A stretch of DNA of 64,000 bases from Thalassospira alkalitolerans (GCF_002115745.1 NZ_JFKB01000014.1:1-64000), one strand, 5' to 3'; positions 25,220-36,309 are shown, numbered from the stretch's first letter. Notes: generated from the sequence alone by a model not told the origin. Translations and numbers: made by a program.

Positions 25220-26440
25220 ATGGCCCGTATTGTCATGAAATTTGGCGGCACGTCGGTCGCTGATGTCGAAAAGATCAAGAATGTCGCCCGCCGGGTCAAG
25301 TCCGAGGTCGATGCCGGCAATCAGGTTGCCGTTGTCGTTTCGGCCATGTCGGGCAAAACCAACCAATTGGTCGGCTGGGCTGATGAAATTTCGCCGATGT
25401 ATGATGCACGTGAATATGACGTGATCGTTTCATCGGGGGAACAGGTTACCGTCGGACTTATGGCGATGGCGCTGCAAAGCATTGATGTGCCTGCACGTTC
25501 ATGGCTTGGCTGGCAGATTCCGATCAAGACCGATGGCGCACATGCCAAGGCTCGTATTCAGGAAATTGATACGACCGAACTCGACAAGCGCATGAATAGC
25601 GGTGAAGTCGTTTGCGTTGCCGGTTTTCAGGGAATTGCGCCTGACAATCGCATCACCACGCTGGGGCGTGGCGGTTCGGATACGTCGGCGGTTGCCCTTG
25701 CGGCGGCGCTAAAAGCGGATCGTTGCGATATTTATACCGATGTTGACGGCGTCTATACTACGGATCCGCGCATCGTGCCCAAAGCGCGCAAGATCGAAAA
25801 GATCACCTACGAAGAAATGCTTGAACTGGCATCGCTTGGTGCGAAGGTCCTTCAAACCCGTTCTGTCGAGATGGCCATGAACCATCGCGTCCGGGTGCAG
25901 GTCCGTTCGTCCTTTAGCGATGTAGAAGGTACACTTGTTGTAGACGAGGACGAAATCGTGGAACAGGAAGTTGTCAGCGGGATTGCCTATAGTCGTGACG
26001 AAGCCAAGATCACCTTGGTGAAAGTCGCCGACAAACCGGGAATCGCTGCTTCTATCTTCAGCCCGTTGGCTGATGCGAATATCAATGTCGACATGATCGT
26101 GCAGAACGTTTCTGAAGACGGTAAAAGCACCGATATGACCTTTACCGTGCCGCGTGGCGAATTCAAGCGTGCGCTTCAGGTGATCGAAGGTAATTCGGTC
26201 AATATTGGTTACAAGGAATTGCTGAGCACGTCCGATGTGACCAAGGTTTCAATCATCGGTGTTGGTATGCGATCCCATGTTGGGGTTGCCCGCAAGATGT
26301 TTGAAACGCTGGCGGAAAAAGGCATCAACATTCAGGTCATTTCGACCTCGGAAATCAAGGTCAGTGTTCTGATCGCCGAGGAATATACCGAACTGGCCGT
26401 TCGTGCCCTTCACACCGCATATGGTCTGGACGCTGAATAA
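25220..26440 (+). CDS. lysC: aspartate kinase
   Basis: 406 residues. N-terminal kinase domain with VMKFGGTSVADVEKI and the catalytic stretch GRGGSDTSAVALAAALKADRCDIYTDVDGVYTTDPR. Two C-terminal ACT domains follow (KITLVKVADKPGIAASIFSPLAD, and KVSIIGVGMRSHVGVARKMFETL) that sense lysine and/or threonine. It catalyses the first step of the aspartate pathway to lysine, threonine and methionine. The SITPRG region has no insertion and the length matches the alphaproteobacterial feedback-regulated enzyme. Likely has its own promoter; the next gene starts 152 bp on. Confidence 0.96.
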   Translation: MARIVMKFGGTSVADVEKIKNVARRVKSEVDAGNQVAVVVSAMSGKTNQLVGWADEISPMYDAREYDVIVSSGEQVTVGLMAMALQSIDVPARSWLGWQIPIKTDGAHAKARIQEIDTTELDKRMNSGEVVCVAGFQGIAPDNRITTLGRGGSDTSAVALAAALKADRCDIYTDVDGVYTTDPRIVPKARKIEKITYEEMLELASLGAKVLQTRSVEMAMNHRVRVQVRSSFSDVEGTLVVDEDEIVEQEVVSGIAYSRDEAKITLVKVADKPGIAASIFSPLADANINVDMIVQNVSEDGKSTDMTFTVPRGEFKRALQVIEGNSVNIGYKELLSTSDVTKVSIIGVGMRSHVGVARKMFETLAEKGINIQVISTSEIKVSVLIAEEYTELAVRALHTAYGLDAE

Positions 26441-26592
26441 TTTAACAACCTGGAACTTTATCGTTTGCGATTAAGTCACTGTTAAATTGCGTCAATTATT
26501 ACATACTAGCTGGAACTATCGGTTTCGGCCTTTATGATGAAATGGCAGGGAACCTTAGGTTTCCTGCATTTCTGCTTTGGGGTATTTGAAAT

Positions 26593-27621
26593 ATGAGCAA
26601 TCCGAAATTCGATGTAGCACGCGCCCGCCTTGAAAATTTGTGGGCGGCGGGCAAGGAATTTCTGGGAACGGATTACGCCATTATGGCTGGCGCAATGTCC
26701 TGGGTTTCCGAACGTCACCTTGTGGCGGCGGTATCAAATGCCGGTGGTTTTGGCGTGATTGCCTGCGGATCGATGACGCCGGACCTGCTATCAGCGGAAA
26801 TCGCCGGGACCAAGGCACTGACCAACAAGCCGTTTGGCGTCAATTTGATTACCATGCACCCGATGCTGGATGATCTGATCGAAGTTTGCCGTGAACATGA
26901 AGTTGGTCACGTTGTTCTGGCTGGTGGGTTGCCGTCCTCGGCAGCAATTAAAAAAGCCAAAGAATTTTCCAAGGTCGTTTGTTTCGCCCCGGCGCTGGTT
27001 TTGGCGAAAAAACTGGTGCGTTCGGGTGCGGATGCGCTGGTGATTGAAGGCAGCGAAGCCGGGGGGCACATTGGCCCGGTATCGTTGACAGTTCTGGCTC
27101 AGGAAATCCTGCCGGAAATCAAGGATGTGCCGATCTTTTGTGCGGGCGGTATCGGTCGCGGCGAAGCCATTACCGGGTTGCTTGAACAAGGTGCTGCCGG
27201 TGTGCAAATTGGCACACGCCTTGTCTGTGCCAGCGAATGCATTGCCCATGCCGATTTCAAAAAGGCCTTTATCCGTGCCAGTGCGCGCGATGCGGTCAGC
27301 ACGGTTCAGCTTGACGACCGGTTCCCGGTTATTCCGGTTCGCGCCCTTGCAAATAAAGGGACAGAGGAATTCCGCGAAACCCAGCGCAAGGTGATCGAGA
27401 AATTCCGCGCCGGTGAACTTGATCAGGGTGCCGCCCAGCTTGAAATCGAACATTACTGGGCAGGCGCTTTGCGCCGTGCGGTCATCGATGGTGATGTCGA
27501 AGGCGGATCGGTTATGGCAGGACAATCGGTTGGTATGGTAAAGAAAGAACAACCGGTAGCCGAAATTCTTGAAGAACTGGTCGAACAGGCCGTTCAGTCC
27601 CTCGCACAAAGAGACAAATAA
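26593..27621 (+). CDS. nitronate monooxygenase / enoyl-ACP reductase FabK-like flavoprotein
   Basis: 342 residues of the 2-nitropropane-dioxygenase TIM-barrel family. Recognised by MAGAMSWVSERHLVAAVSNAGGFGVIA, VIEGSEAGGHIGPVS (with the conserved histidine of the GGH motif), CAGGIGRGEAI and GAAGVQIGTRLVCASE, which bind FMN. Such enzymes oxidise nitronates or reduce enoyl groups; sequence alone does not settle which. It is 5 bp upstream of ptsP and probably translationally coupled to it. Confidence 0.88.
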   Translation: MSNPKFDVARARLENLWAAGKEFLGTDYAIMAGAMSWVSERHLVAAVSNAGGFGVIACGSMTPDLLSAEIAGTKALTNKPFGVNLITMHPMLDDLIEVCREHEVGHVVLAGGLPSSAAIKKAKEFSKVVCFAPALVLAKKLVRSGADALVIEGSEAGGHIGPVSLTVLAQEILPEIKDVPIFCAGGIGRGEAITGLLEQGAAGVQIGTRLVCASECIAHADFKKAFIRASARDAVSTVQLDDRFPVIPVRALANKGTEEFRETQRKVIEKFRAGELDQGAAQLEIEHYWAGALRRAVIDGDVEGGSVMAGQSVGMVKKEQPVAEILEELVEQAVQSLAQRDK

Positions 27622-27626
27622 GCCCG

Positions 27627-29909
27627 ATGAGCATACCGTCCGCCGCAGTCACTGGTCCGCGACGCCTTTTAAAGCGCGTTCGCGACGTCATGGCTGGCCC
27701 GGGGACCGCTGAGGAACGCCTTGGAAAGATCGTGACCATTATTGCGGCCGATATGGTGGCCGAGGTCTGTTCTGCCTATGTGATGCGTGCGGGCGAGGTG
27801 CTTGAGCTTTTTGCGACATGCGGTTTGTCGGCCAAGGCGGTTCATATGACCCGCCTTCGGGTTGGCGAGGGGATTGTCGGTTATGTTGCGGCCCATGCGC
27901 GCCCGCTTAACCTTAAAGACGCGCAAAGCCATCCAAATTTTGCCTATCGCCCGGAAACCGGTGAGGAAATCTATCATTCCATGATCGGTGTGCCGATCCT
28001 GCGCGGGGGCCGTATCATCGGTGTTCTTGCGGTGCAGAACCGGACTGAGCGTCTTTATTCCGAGGACGAACAGGAAGCGCTTGAAAATGTCGCCATGGTG
28101 CTGGCCGAAATGGTCGCCGGTGGCGAGCTTGTCAGCCGTGATGAATTGCTTCCGACCGACGGGATTGCATTGTTACCGTTGCGATTGGGCGGCGCACGAC
28201 TTGCGCCGGGGATCGGCAAGGGTATTGCCGTTCTGCATCAGCCACGCATCGTTATCGATCGGATGGTGTCCGAGGATCCGGAAGAAGAACTGACCCGCCT
28301 GCGCGAGGCAATGCACGGCCTGCAGAGCCATCTCGACAAGATGCTGGAAGCTGTTTCAAGTTTTGAGCGCAATGGCAGTGGCGATGATCCGGGGGACATT
28401 CTTGAAGTCTATCGGATGATCGCACAGGATACCGGCTGGTTGAACCGGATTACCGAGGCTGTACATACCGGTTTGACTGCCGAAGCCGCCGTGCAAAAGG
28501 TGCATGATGATACGCGCGCACGCATGGCACAGGTCAGTGATCCTTATTTGCGCGAACGTTTGCACGATCTTGAAGATCTGGCCAATCGCCTGTTGCAGCA
28601 TTTATCGGGGCAATATCAGTCGCCTGCTTTTGGCGATTTGCCCGATCACATCATTCTGGTTGCCAGCAATATCGGCCCGGCCGAGCTTTTGGACTATGAC
28701 CACACGCGGTTGCGGGGGCTGGCGCTTGAGGAAGGGTCGCATACTTCGCATGTGGCGATTGTGGCGCGCGCGCTTGATATCCCGGTTTTAGGCGGGGTCA
28801 AGGGCGTTCTTGACAAGGTTGAAACCGGCGATCCGCTGATTGTTGATGCGGATAATGCGCAATTGTTTGTCCGGCCAACCGAGGATGTCCGATCGGTTGT
28901 CGATGGTGCATTGAAAGCCCGTGCGCAGCGCAAGGTGCTTTATGCCCAGATGCGCGATTTGCCTGCACGGACCTGTGATGACATTGATATATCGCTGAAT
29001 GTGAATGCCGGTCTTTTGATTGATGTGCCCCATGTCATCGAAAGCGGGGCCGATGGGATTGGCCTGTATCGGACGGAAATTCCGTTCATGGTGCGATCCG
29101 CAATGCCCGATATTGTCGATCAGACACGGCTTTATACCCGAATTTTCGAACAGGCCGAAGGCCGCCCGGTTGTTTTTCGTACCCTTGATGTCGGTGGTGA
29201 CAAATTGTTGCCCTATTGGCAGGATATGACAGAAGAGAACCCGGCGATGGGCTGGCGTTCGATCCGTATTACACTGGATCGGCCTGCTGTGCTTGTCCAT
29301 CAATTGCGCGCACTGATCCGGGCTGCCCATCAACGGGATCTGTATGTCATGTTCCCGATGATTGCCGAGGTCGCAGAATTCGATCAGGCGAAGGGGCTTT
29401 TGGATCAGCAACTGAAACGCGAAGCGCAACGCGGCTATGTACCGAACCGGGTCGAGGTTGGAGCAATGTTGGAGGTCCCGGCGCTGATATGGCAAGCGCC
29501 GGCCCTGTTGGCGCGTGTCGACTTTTTGTCGGTTGGGACCAACGATTTGTTGCAGTTTATGTTCGCTGCTGACCGTGGAAATCCGCGGATCGAGGGGCGT
29601 TACGACACGCTTTCGCCAAGTGTGTTTGCCTTTATGCGGCAACTTGTCACATTGTGTGATGAACGAAATGTGCGTTTGACCATCTGTGGCGAGATGGCCG
29701 GGCGTCCGTTGGAAGCGATGGCACTGATTGGATTGGGTATTCGACGCTTGTCTATGGCGCCTGCTGCGGTTGGTCCTGTAAAGGAAATGGTCCGAAGCAT
29801 GAATGCCAGAAGCGTTGAGGACTATGTCTTGTCTGTGATGAATAGTTCCAGCAGATCATTGCGATCCCGTCTTAAGGCTTTCGCAATAGATCACGGTGTA
29901 AAACTTTAA
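27627..29909 (+). CDS. ptsP: phosphoenolpyruvate-protein phosphotransferase PtsP (EI-Ntr)
   Basis: 760 residues. GAF sensory domain about 17-165, N-terminal PEP-utilising domain with LALEEGSHTSHVAIVARAL (phospho-accepting H375), and C-terminal PEP-binding TIM barrel with GLYRTEIPFM, FRTLDVGGDK and LSVGTNDLLQF. It starts the nitrogen phosphotransferase relay to NPr and EIIA-Ntr, which regulates potassium, carbon storage and stress responses rather than sugar import. GAF domain may sense glutamine or 2-oxoglutarate. The aspartokinase-ptsP-prfA neighbourhood is typical of alphaproteobacteria. Confidence 0.95.
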   Translation: MSIPSAAVTGPRRLLKRVRDVMAGPGTAEERLGKIVTIIAADMVAEVCSAYVMRAGEVLELFATCGLSAKAVHMTRLRVGEGIVGYVAAHARPLNLKDAQSHPNFAYRPETGEEIYHSMIGVPILRGGRIIGVLAVQNRTERLYSEDEQEALENVAMVLAEMVAGGELVSRDELLPTDGIALLPLRLGGARLAPGIGKGIAVLHQPRIVIDRMVSEDPEEELTRLREAMHGLQSHLDKMLEAVSSFERNGSGDDPGDILEVYRMIAQDTGWLNRITEAVHTGLTAEAAVQKVHDDTRARMAQVSDPYLRERLHDLEDLANRLLQHLSGQYQSPAFGDLPDHIILVASNIGPAELLDYDHTRLRGLALEEGSHTSHVAIVARALDIPVLGGVKGVLDKVETGDPLIVDADNAQLFVRPTEDVRSVVDGALKARAQRKVLYAQMRDLPARTCDDIDISLNVNAGLLIDVPHVIESGADGIGLYRTEIPFMVRSAMPDIVDQTRLYTRIFEQAEGRPVVFRTLDVGGDKLLPYWQDMTEENPAMGWRSIRITLDRPAVLVHQLRALIRAAHQRDLYVMFPMIAEVAEFDQAKGLLDQQLKREAQRGYVPNRVEVGAMLEVPALIWQAPALLARVDFLSVGTNDLLQFMFAADRGNPRIEGRYDTLSPSVFAFMRQLVTLCDERNVRLTICGEMAGRPLEAMALIGLGIRRLSMAPAAVGPVKEMVRSMNARSVEDYVLSVMNSSSRSLRSRLKAFAIDHGVKL

Positions 29910-29975
29910 AAACAATCGCCTTTGGTGGGGGCATCTGCTATTTTTATTGCTAGATCGTAACGTGGGGGTGCGGAG

Positions 29976-31160
29976 TTGGCGATCGGAAAGCGAAAGGAAG
30001 ATCATTTGGACGAGCAATCCGGGGGGCGCTTGCGTTTCAGGCCGCTGCCTGGGAATGGGCCGTCAAATGATATCAAGATGGAAGCAGATACCAGTTATTC
30101 TTCGGATCAGATGGAGATAGGACGTCTTCTGCGACACACCAGGACAAGCCTGGGTCAAAGTGTGGAAGATGTTTGCAAGTTACTGCGTATCCGTAAGATT
30201 TATATCGAGGCGATCGAGAACAGCGAGTATTCGGTGTTGCCCGGTGGCCCGTATGGCATGGGCTTTGTCAAAGCCTACGCCGAACATCTCGGACTTGATA
30301 GTGCTGAAATCGCACGTCGTTTTCGTGCCGAAAGCAATGCACCGGACGTTCGTTCGGAACTTAGTTTCCCGAAACCTGTTCAGGAAAGTCGTGTTCCCGG
30401 CGGTGCCGTTCTTTTGATTGCGGCATTGCTTGGCATCGGTGCGTATGGCGGGTGGTACTATCTGTCTAGTCAGGGCAAAACCATTGCCGATCTGGTCGAT
30501 CCGCTGCCTGAACGTCTGGCAAGTTATACGTCAGGGGGTGCTGATTCCACGCCGGAACGCAATTTGGAAAATGCAGCGGACGCGCATGCGGCCGAAGCCG
30601 AACCAATGGTCGATGCCCAGATAGTGGAACCGGTCGAAGAACCCGTGACGGAAATGGCGGAAGCCCCGGTTGCGGAAAATACACCGGTAATCGTTGAAGA
30701 AACTCCGGCTGAAAGCGCAGAAGCGCCAGTTGTGCCAGCTAAAAAGCCAGCCGCCGTCGCCGAGGTTGCCGAGACACCGGCAGCAGCAGCGCCTTTGGCC
30801 CCGGCAACCGAAACCGCGGCTGTTCCGGCCGCGCCCACGGTTGATGAAGTTGGCGGTGGTCGTGTCTTTGGTTCGGTTAATGTCGATAGCCGTGTCACCA
30901 TCGAAGCGGTCGAAACCAGTTGGGTTCGTATCCGCGAAGCTGATGGCAATATCTTGCTGACCCGGATGCTAAGTGCTGGCGATACCTATCGCGTGCCGAA
31001 CCGGAACGGATTGATGCTTGAAGTTGGCAATGCCGGGGCACTGACCTTTAGCATTGATGACAAGGAAGCATTGCCCGTCGGTGAGTATGGTGCCGTGATT
31101 TCGGACTTTTCGCTTGATGTTGAGGCACTTGAAGGGGCCGGTCAGACGACCGTTCAATAA
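29976..31160 (+). CDS. RodZ-like helix-turn-helix membrane protein (DUF4115)
   Basis: 394 residues if the TTG at 29976 (GCGGAG upstream) is used; an ATG at 30078 (MEADTSYSS) is the alternative. An HTH_25 domain at about 45-120 contains IGRLLRHTRTSLGQSVEDVC and GGPYGMGFVKAYAEHL. One transmembrane segment near 145-167 (GGAVLLIAALLGIGAYGGWY) is followed by a long Pro/Ala/Glu linker and a C-terminal DUF4115 beta domain (VTIEAVETSWVRIREADGNIL). RodZ links MreB to the cell-wall elongation machinery. Placement just before ispG matches many proteobacteria. Confidence 0.88.
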   Translation: MAIGKRKEDHLDEQSGGRLRFRPLPGNGPSNDIKMEADTSYSSDQMEIGRLLRHTRTSLGQSVEDVCKLLRIRKIYIEAIENSEYSVLPGGPYGMGFVKAYAEHLGLDSAEIARRFRAESNAPDVRSELSFPKPVQESRVPGGAVLLIAALLGIGAYGGWYYLSSQGKTIADLVDPLPERLASYTSGGADSTPERNLENAADAHAAEAEPMVDAQIVEPVEEPVTEMAEAPVAENTPVIVEETPAESAEAPVVPAKKPAAVAEVAETPAAAAPLAPATETAAVPAAPTVDEVGGGRVFGSVNVDSRVTIEAVETSWVRIREADGNILLTRMLSAGDTYRVPNRNGLMLEVGNAGALTFSIDDKEALPVGEYGAVISDFSLDVEALEGAGQTTVQ

Positions 31161-31202
31161 TTGCGCCCGCCATTGTTGCGATGGTATCAGCATTGATTTT
31201 GG

Positions 31203-31232
31203 AAAAGCGGCCTTACGGGGCCGCTTTTTTTA
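31203..31232 (+). terminator. Rho-independent terminator after the RodZ-like gene
   Basis: AAAAGCGGCC (31203-31212) pairs with GGCCGCTTTT (31219-31228) and the T-run continues to 31232. It separates the RodZ-like gene from ispG. Confidence 0.88.
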
Positions 31233-31375
31233 TGACAGCTTTGCAAAATGTGACGGAAAAACCATAAGGCAACGGTTTCTAATCACCACTTGATAAGCTA
31301 TATAGTCGGGCAGGATGCAGAACACCTTTAGAATGAGTTCTGCTGCGCGAGACACAGATTTGCTTGGAACTGGAA

Positions 31376-32500
31376 ATGAGCGTCCGCCCTTATCGAGATA
31401 TTGATCGTCGGCATAGCCGCAAAATTCGCGTTGGTAATGTCGAAGTCGGCGGAGATGCGCCGATTACGGTGCAGTCGATGACCAACACGCTGACCACGGA
31501 TGTGAATGCGACCGTGGATCAGATTTTGCGCCTTGAAGAAGCAGGTGCCGATATCGTTCGGGTTTCCTGCCCGGATCAGGAATCGACAGCCGCGCTGAAG
31601 GACATCATCAAACAGGTGCATGTTCCGATCGTTGCCGATATCCATTTCCATTATAAACGCGCGATTGAAGCCGCCGAAGCCGGTGCGGCATGCCTGCGCA
31701 TCAATCCGGGCAATATCGGTTCGAACGATCGTGTGCGCGAAGTCGTCAAGGCAGCCAAGGACCATGGGTGTTCGATGCGTATTGGCGTCAATGCCGGGTC
31801 GCTTGAAAAGGAATTGCTGGAACGTTACGGCGAACCCTGCCCCGAGGCGATGGTTGAAAGTGCATTGAACCACGCCAAGATCCTTGAAGATCAGGACTTT
31901 TACGAGTTCAAAATCTCGGTCAAGGCGTCCGACGTGTTTCTGGCGGTTGCGGCCTATTACGGCCTGGCCGAGGCCTGTGACTATCCGTTGCATCTGGGGA
32001 TCACCGAGGCAGGTGGTCTTCGCAGCGGTACCGTGAAATCGGCGATTGGCATGGGGAACCTTCTGTGGGCCGGGATTGGCGATACACTGCGTGTGTCCCT
32101 GTCAGCCGACCCGGTTGAAGAAATCCATGTCGGGTATGACATTCTGAAATCGCTTGGCCTGCGGACGCGCGGCGTGCAGATCATTTCCTGCCCGTCCTGT
32201 GCGCGCCAGGGCTTTAACGTGGTTGATACCGTGGCCGAACTTGAAAAACGACTGGCCCATATTTCAACCCCGATTTCGCTGTCGATCATTGGCTGTATTG
32301 TCAATGGTCCGGGGGAGGCGCGTGAAACCGATATCGGTTTGACCGGTGGTGGTGGCGGGAACCACAAAATGTATATTTCCGGCCGTCCCGATCACAATGT
32401 CAGCACGGAAAAAATGGTCGATCATATCGTTGAATTGGTCGAAGAACGTGCGGCCCGGATCGAGGCCGAAGAAGCTGCAAAACTGACTGCCGCAGAATAG
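31376..32500 (+). CDS. ispG: 4-hydroxy-3-methylbut-2-en-1-yl diphosphate synthase
   Basis: 374 residues from ATG 31376 ([20 protein letters not shown]); a TTG lies 12 nt earlier. TIM-barrel part with [18 protein letters not shown] and ELGITEAG-like [10 protein letters not shown]. The C-terminal iron-sulfur part has cysteines in [12 protein letters not shown] and [13 protein letters not shown]. It carries out the penultimate step of the MEP isoprenoid pathway, feeding ubiquinone and undecaprenyl phosphate synthesis; ubiG, COQ9 and UbiB in this window use its product line. Followed after 127 bp by hisS. Confidence 0.96.
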   Translation: MSVRPYRDIDRRHSRKIRVGNVEVGGDAPITVQSMTNTLTTDVNATVDQILRLEEAGADIVRVSCPDQESTAALKDIIKQVHVPIVADIHFHYKRAIEAAEAGAACLRINPGNIGSNDRVREVVKAAKDHGCSMRIGVNAGSLEKELLERYGEPCPEAMVESALNHAKILEDQDFYEFKISVKASDVFLAVAAYYGLAEACDYPLHLGITEAGGLRSGTVKSAIGMGNLLWAGIGDTLRVSLSADPVEEIHVGYDILKSLGLRTRGVQIISCPSCARQGFNVVDTVAELEKRLAHISTPISLSIIGCIVNGPGEARETDIGLTGGGGGNHKMYISGRPDHNVSTEKMVDHIVELVEERAARIEAEEAAKLTAAE

Positions 32501-32627
32501 CACGGCAGAATTGACGAATTTTGGCTTTCCGCCATCACGGTGGAAAGCTATTTTCATGTTCATATGAGTTTGTGTTGATTGTATTTGGCGCAAATATCTG
32601 GAATTCAAGTTAGATCGGAGACCCAAA

Positions 32628-33869
32628 GTGGCATCGCTTCAACCCGTCCGTGGCACGCATGACCTTCTGCCGGAACAGAATCGTCTGCAGGATCATATCG
32701 CGCAGGTCGCGCGCGACATTGGCGAGTTGTATGGCTATCATCGCATGTCCACGCCGATCTTTGAATTTACCGAGGTTTTTGCCCGGACCCTTGGCGATAC
32801 GTCCGATGTTGTGACCAAGGAAATGTACACGTTTGAAGACCGCGGCGGCGAACAGGTCACGTTGCGTCCCGAAGGCACGGCGGGTATTGCACGCGCCTAT
32901 ATCTCGAACGGTATGCAGCAGATGTCGCCGGTCAAGGTTTCGTATTATGGCCCGATGTTTCGCTATGAACGGCCGCAAAAAGGCCGCCAGCGCCAATTCC
33001 ACCAGATCGGTGCTGAATTGCTGGGTGTTGAACAGGTCGCGGGCGATATCGAAATGATCGCCTATGGCGCACATATCCTTAAATCGCTTGGTTTGTGGGA
33101 TAATATCTCACTGGAACTTAACACGCTTGGTGATCCGGAAAGCCGGGCGGCATACCGCGATGTGCTGGTTGATTATTTCAAAGGCCATTTCGATAAGCTG
33201 TCCGAAGACAGCCGCGCGCGCCTTGAAAAAAATCCGCTGCGTATTCTTGATTCCAAGGACGACGGGGATCGCGAACTGGTTGCCAATGCGCCGCTATTTG
33301 CCGAATACCTGAACGAACACAGCCAGGAATTCTTTAAATCATTGACTGGTGGTCTTGGGGATATCGGCATTGGTTATGACTTAAACCCGCGTCTGGTGCG
33401 TGGTCTTGATTACTATTGCCATACCTGTTTTGAATTCACGACCAACACCCTTGGTGCGCAGGGCACCGTGATGGCCGGTGGCCGTTACGATGGTTTGATT
33501 TCGACCATGGGGGGCCCGCAGACCGCCGGTGTTGGCTGGGCGGCGGGCGTTGAACGTCTGGCGCTGATGGTTGGCGAAGCCCCGGCAGCACCACGCCCGG
33601 TTGCCCTGATCCCGATGGGGGATGCCGCCGAGGCAAAATGCCGGACATTGGCGCAGACATTGCGTGAAGCCAGCATTGCGGTCGAGCTTGGCTATGCCGG
33701 GAATATGAAAAAACGCATGAAACGTGCGGACAAGGCCAATGCCCGTTTGGCGGTTATCCTTGGCGATGATGAATTGGCCAAGGGCGTTGCCCAACTGCGC
33801 GACCTTGATAGTGGTGAACAGCAAGAAGTTGCGTTGGATCAGCTTGCTGGCGTAATCGGCAAAAGGTGA
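32628..33869 (+). CDS. hisS: histidine-tRNA ligase
   Basis: 413 residues with a GTG start at 32628 (ATCGGAGACC upstream). Class II synthetase motifs: motif 1 around YGYHRMSTPIFEFTEVF, motif 2 MFRYERPQKGRQRQFHQIG, histidine-A motif LVRGLDYYCHTCFEF and motif 3 TAGVGWAAGVERLAL. The C-terminal anticodon-binding domain runs about 325-413. Charges tRNA-His. It begins the compact run hisS-hemA-prfA-prmC with gaps of 7, -4 and 4 nt, indicating one transcript. Confidence 0.97.
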   Translation: MASLQPVRGTHDLLPEQNRLQDHIAQVARDIGELYGYHRMSTPIFEFTEVFARTLGDTSDVVTKEMYTFEDRGGEQVTLRPEGTAGIARAYISNGMQQMSPVKVSYYGPMFRYERPQKGRQRQFHQIGAELLGVEQVAGDIEMIAYGAHILKSLGLWDNISLELNTLGDPESRAAYRDVLVDYFKGHFDKLSEDSRARLEKNPLRILDSKDDGDRELVANAPLFAEYLNEHSQEFFKSLTGGLGDIGIGYDLNPRLVRGLDYYCHTCFEFTTNTLGAQGTVMAGGRYDGLISTMGGPQTAGVGWAAGVERLALMVGEAPAAPRPVALIPMGDAAEAKCRTLAQTLREASIAVELGYAGNMKKRMKRADKANARLAVILGDDELAKGVAQLRDLDSGEQQEVALDQLAGVIGKR

Positions 33870-33876
33870 GTTTGGG

Positions 33877-35226
33877 GTGACAGACGCATTCTCGCGTGAA
33901 GAAGCCGGAGATTGGCCGCTCGATCGCCTGATGGTGATCGGGACCAATCATCGGCGCTCTAGCGAGGATACCCGTGATCGTCTGTTCATTGACGAAGCCC
34001 GTTTACCGCAATTTTTATCGGCGATTTTGCAAGCCCGGCTGGGGCAGGCGGTTGTGGTTTCAACATGCAATCGCACCGAAATCCACCTTTTGGCATCCGA
34101 GGCCGAACGCGGGCGTGAACGCCTGATCGATTTGCTGGCACTCTGGGCGGATATTGATCGCGATAAACTGGCAAGTGAACTTTACATCCGGTCTGGCCGG
34201 GATGCCTTGCGCCACGTCTTTGCCGTTGCCGCGTCACTTGACAGTTTGGTGATTGGCGAGCCTGAAGTGTTTGGTCAGGTCAAGGATGCCCACCGGATTG
34301 CGCGTAAACATCAGCTTGTCGGGCGTGAACTGGAACTGGTGTATCAAACCGCCTATGCCATTTCGAAAAAGGTGCGCAGCAAAACCGGGATCGGGCAGGG
34401 CGCGGTTTCGATTGCCGCCGCCGCGCAATCGGTGGCGCGCGATCTTCATGGTGATATCGCCAATTGTACCTTATTGCTGGCCGGTGCCGGGGATATGGGG
34501 GAATTGATCGCAGCATCCCTTGCCGAACGCGGCATGGGGCGGGTTTTGGTAACTGACAGGTTGGCCGCACGGGCGCGGTTGGTTGCGCGACGGCTTGATT
34601 GCCATTGGTCGGAAATGGAAGATTTGGACCGTTTGCTGGCCGAGGCCGATATGGTCCTGACCGCAGGTGGTTCACGGCGTTATATCATCGATAAGGTGCG
34701 CGCGCTGGCGGCGATCAAACGGCGGCGCTATCGCCCGGTTTTGATGATCGATACGGCCGTTCCCGGTGATATTGATCCGCAGGTCGATGAAATTGACGAA
34801 GTGTTTTTCTATCGGCTGGAAGATCTTGAAAAGATCGCCGCCGAAGGGCGCGGCGGCCGCGAGGAAAAGGCCGACGAAGCCTGGGCCCTGATCGAGGAAG
34901 AGGTCGAGCATTTTGTGCGCGGCCGGGCGCAACGTGCCGCCGTTCCGGCGATGGCCGATCTTCGGGCGCATTTCGAAGCCGTACGTGATGACGCGCTTCG
35001 CGAAAGTCATGGGGATGCGGAAAAAGCAACCCGGTTGCTGGTCAATCGGTTGTTGCATGCACCGACCCAAGCGCTTAAAGACCTTGCGGCGACAACCGAT
35101 GGTGCCGGTACGGTTGAATGGATGAAGGCGCAGAAGCTTCTGACCCGTTTGTTCCCGTTACAAACCGGAAATGATAGTGTCAAAGCCGATAATATTGATG
35201 AAATCCCGAAGGAGAAAAAAGAGTGA
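33877..35226 (+). CDS. hemA: glutamyl-tRNA reductase
   Basis: 449 residues from GTG 33877. The catalytic cysteine is C64 in [13 protein letters not shown]. The NADPH domain follows ([21 protein letters not shown]) and a helical dimerisation region is at the C-terminus. It makes glutamate-1-semialdehyde, so this organism forms haem by the C5 route from glutamyl-tRNA. Many alphaproteobacteria use ALA synthase instead, so this is informative for placing the organism; Rhodospirillales with the C5 route are known. Lies between hisS and prfA; its stop overlaps the prfA start (GTGA). Confidence 0.94.
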   Translation: MTDAFSREEAGDWPLDRLMVIGTNHRRSSEDTRDRLFIDEARLPQFLSAILQARLGQAVVVSTCNRTEIHLLASEAERGRERLIDLLALWADIDRDKLASELYIRSGRDALRHVFAVAASLDSLVIGEPEVFGQVKDAHRIARKHQLVGRELELVYQTAYAISKKVRSKTGIGQGAVSIAAAAQSVARDLHGDIANCTLLLAGAGDMGELIAASLAERGMGRVLVTDRLAARARLVARRLDCHWSEMEDLDRLLAEADMVLTAGGSRRYIIDKVRALAAIKRRRYRPVLMIDTAVPGDIDPQVDEIDEVFFYRLEDLEKIAAEGRGGREEKADEAWALIEEEVEHFVRGRAQRAAVPAMADLRAHFEAVRDDALRESHGDAEKATRLLVNRLLHAPTQALKDLAATTDGAGTVEWMKAQKLLTRLFPLQTGNDSVKADNIDEIPKEKKE

Positions 35227-36305
35227 GTCTGGACCCTGGTAAACTTGATGGCGTTGTGCGCCGGTTCGACGAGCTCAAATCTCTGCTATCGGGGGGGGCG
35301 GTGGATGGCGGTTCGTTTGCCAAGCTGTCGCGCGAATATGCCGAATTATCCCCGGTTGTCGAAGCGGTCGAAAAGGTCAAAAAGCTGCGTTCTGATCTGG
35401 ACGGTGCGCAGGAAATTCTTGATGACGGCTCTTCTGATCGCGATATGCGCGACATGGCCGAAGCCGAAAAATACGAAATCCTTGAAGAACTGCAAACCGC
35501 AGAACACGACGTAAAGCTGTTGTTGCTACCCAAGGATGACGCGGATGAAAAGAACGCCATTCTTGAAATCCGGGCTGGCACCGGCGGTGAAGAAGCCGCC
35601 CTGTTTGCGGCTGATCTGTATCGCATGTATCAGCGATATGCCGAAAACCGTGGCTGGAAGTTCGAACAGATGGATGCCAATGAAAACGATATTGGCGGTT
35701 ACAAGGAAGTGATTGTCAACGTATCGGGGGCCGGTGTGTTTGCACGGCTTAAATTCGAAAGTGGTGTGCATCGTGTGCAACGTGTGCCGGTCACAGAAGG
35801 TGGCGGGCGTATTCATACCTCGGCGGCGACTGTGGCTGTTCTGCCCGAGGCCGAAAGCGTTGATATCCATGTTGATCCCAAGGATTTGCGCGTTGATACC
35901 TATCGCTCGCAAGGGGCCGGTGGCCAGCACGTTAACACCACTGATAGTGCCGTGCGCATTACCCATATCCCGACCGGTGTGGTTGCCGCCAGTCAGGAAG
36001 CAAAATCGCAGCATAAGAACAAAGAGAAAGCGATGAAGATGTTGCTGTCGCGCCTGTATGATCAGGAACGCGAAAGCAAGGATAATGCGCGTGCGGCGGA
36101 TCGCAAGTCGCAGGTTGGATCGGGGGATCGTTCGGAACGTATCCGGACCTATAACTTCCCGCAGGGGCGTGTGTCTGATCATCGGATCAATCTGACGCTT
36201 TATCGCCTGGATGATTTTATCGCCGGTGGCCCATCGGTTGATGAAATGATTGATGCCCTGATCGCCGAAGATCAGGCACAGAAACTGGCCGAGATTGAGA
36301 ATTGA
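35223..36305 (+). CDS. prfA: peptide chain release factor 1
   Basis: 360 residues with GTG start at 35223. The stop-codon reading tripeptide PVT is in [18 protein letters not shown], which is the RF1 (UAA/UAG) form. The GGQ motif for peptidyl-tRNA hydrolysis is in [18 protein letters not shown]. The glutamine of GGQ is methylated by PrmC, encoded 4 bp downstream. Its start overlaps the hemA stop, so translation is coupled. Confidence 0.97.
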   Translation: MSLDPGKLDGVVRRFDELKSLLSGGAVDGGSFAKLSREYAELSPVVEAVEKVKKLRSDLDGAQEILDDGSSDRDMRDMAEAEKYEILEELQTAEHDVKLLLLPKDDADEKNAILEIRAGTGGEEAALFAADLYRMYQRYAENRGWKFEQMDANENDIGGYKEVIVNVSGAGVFARLKFESGVHRVQRVPVTEGGGRIHTSAATVAVLPEAESVDIHVDPKDLRVDTYRSQGAGGQHVNTTDSAVRITHIPTGVVAASQEAKSQHKNKEKAMKMLLSRLYDQERESKDNARAADRKSQVGSGDRSERIRTYNFPQGRVSDHRINLTLYRLDDFIAGGPSVDEMIDALIAEDQAQKLAEIEN

Positions 36306-36309
36306 TCAA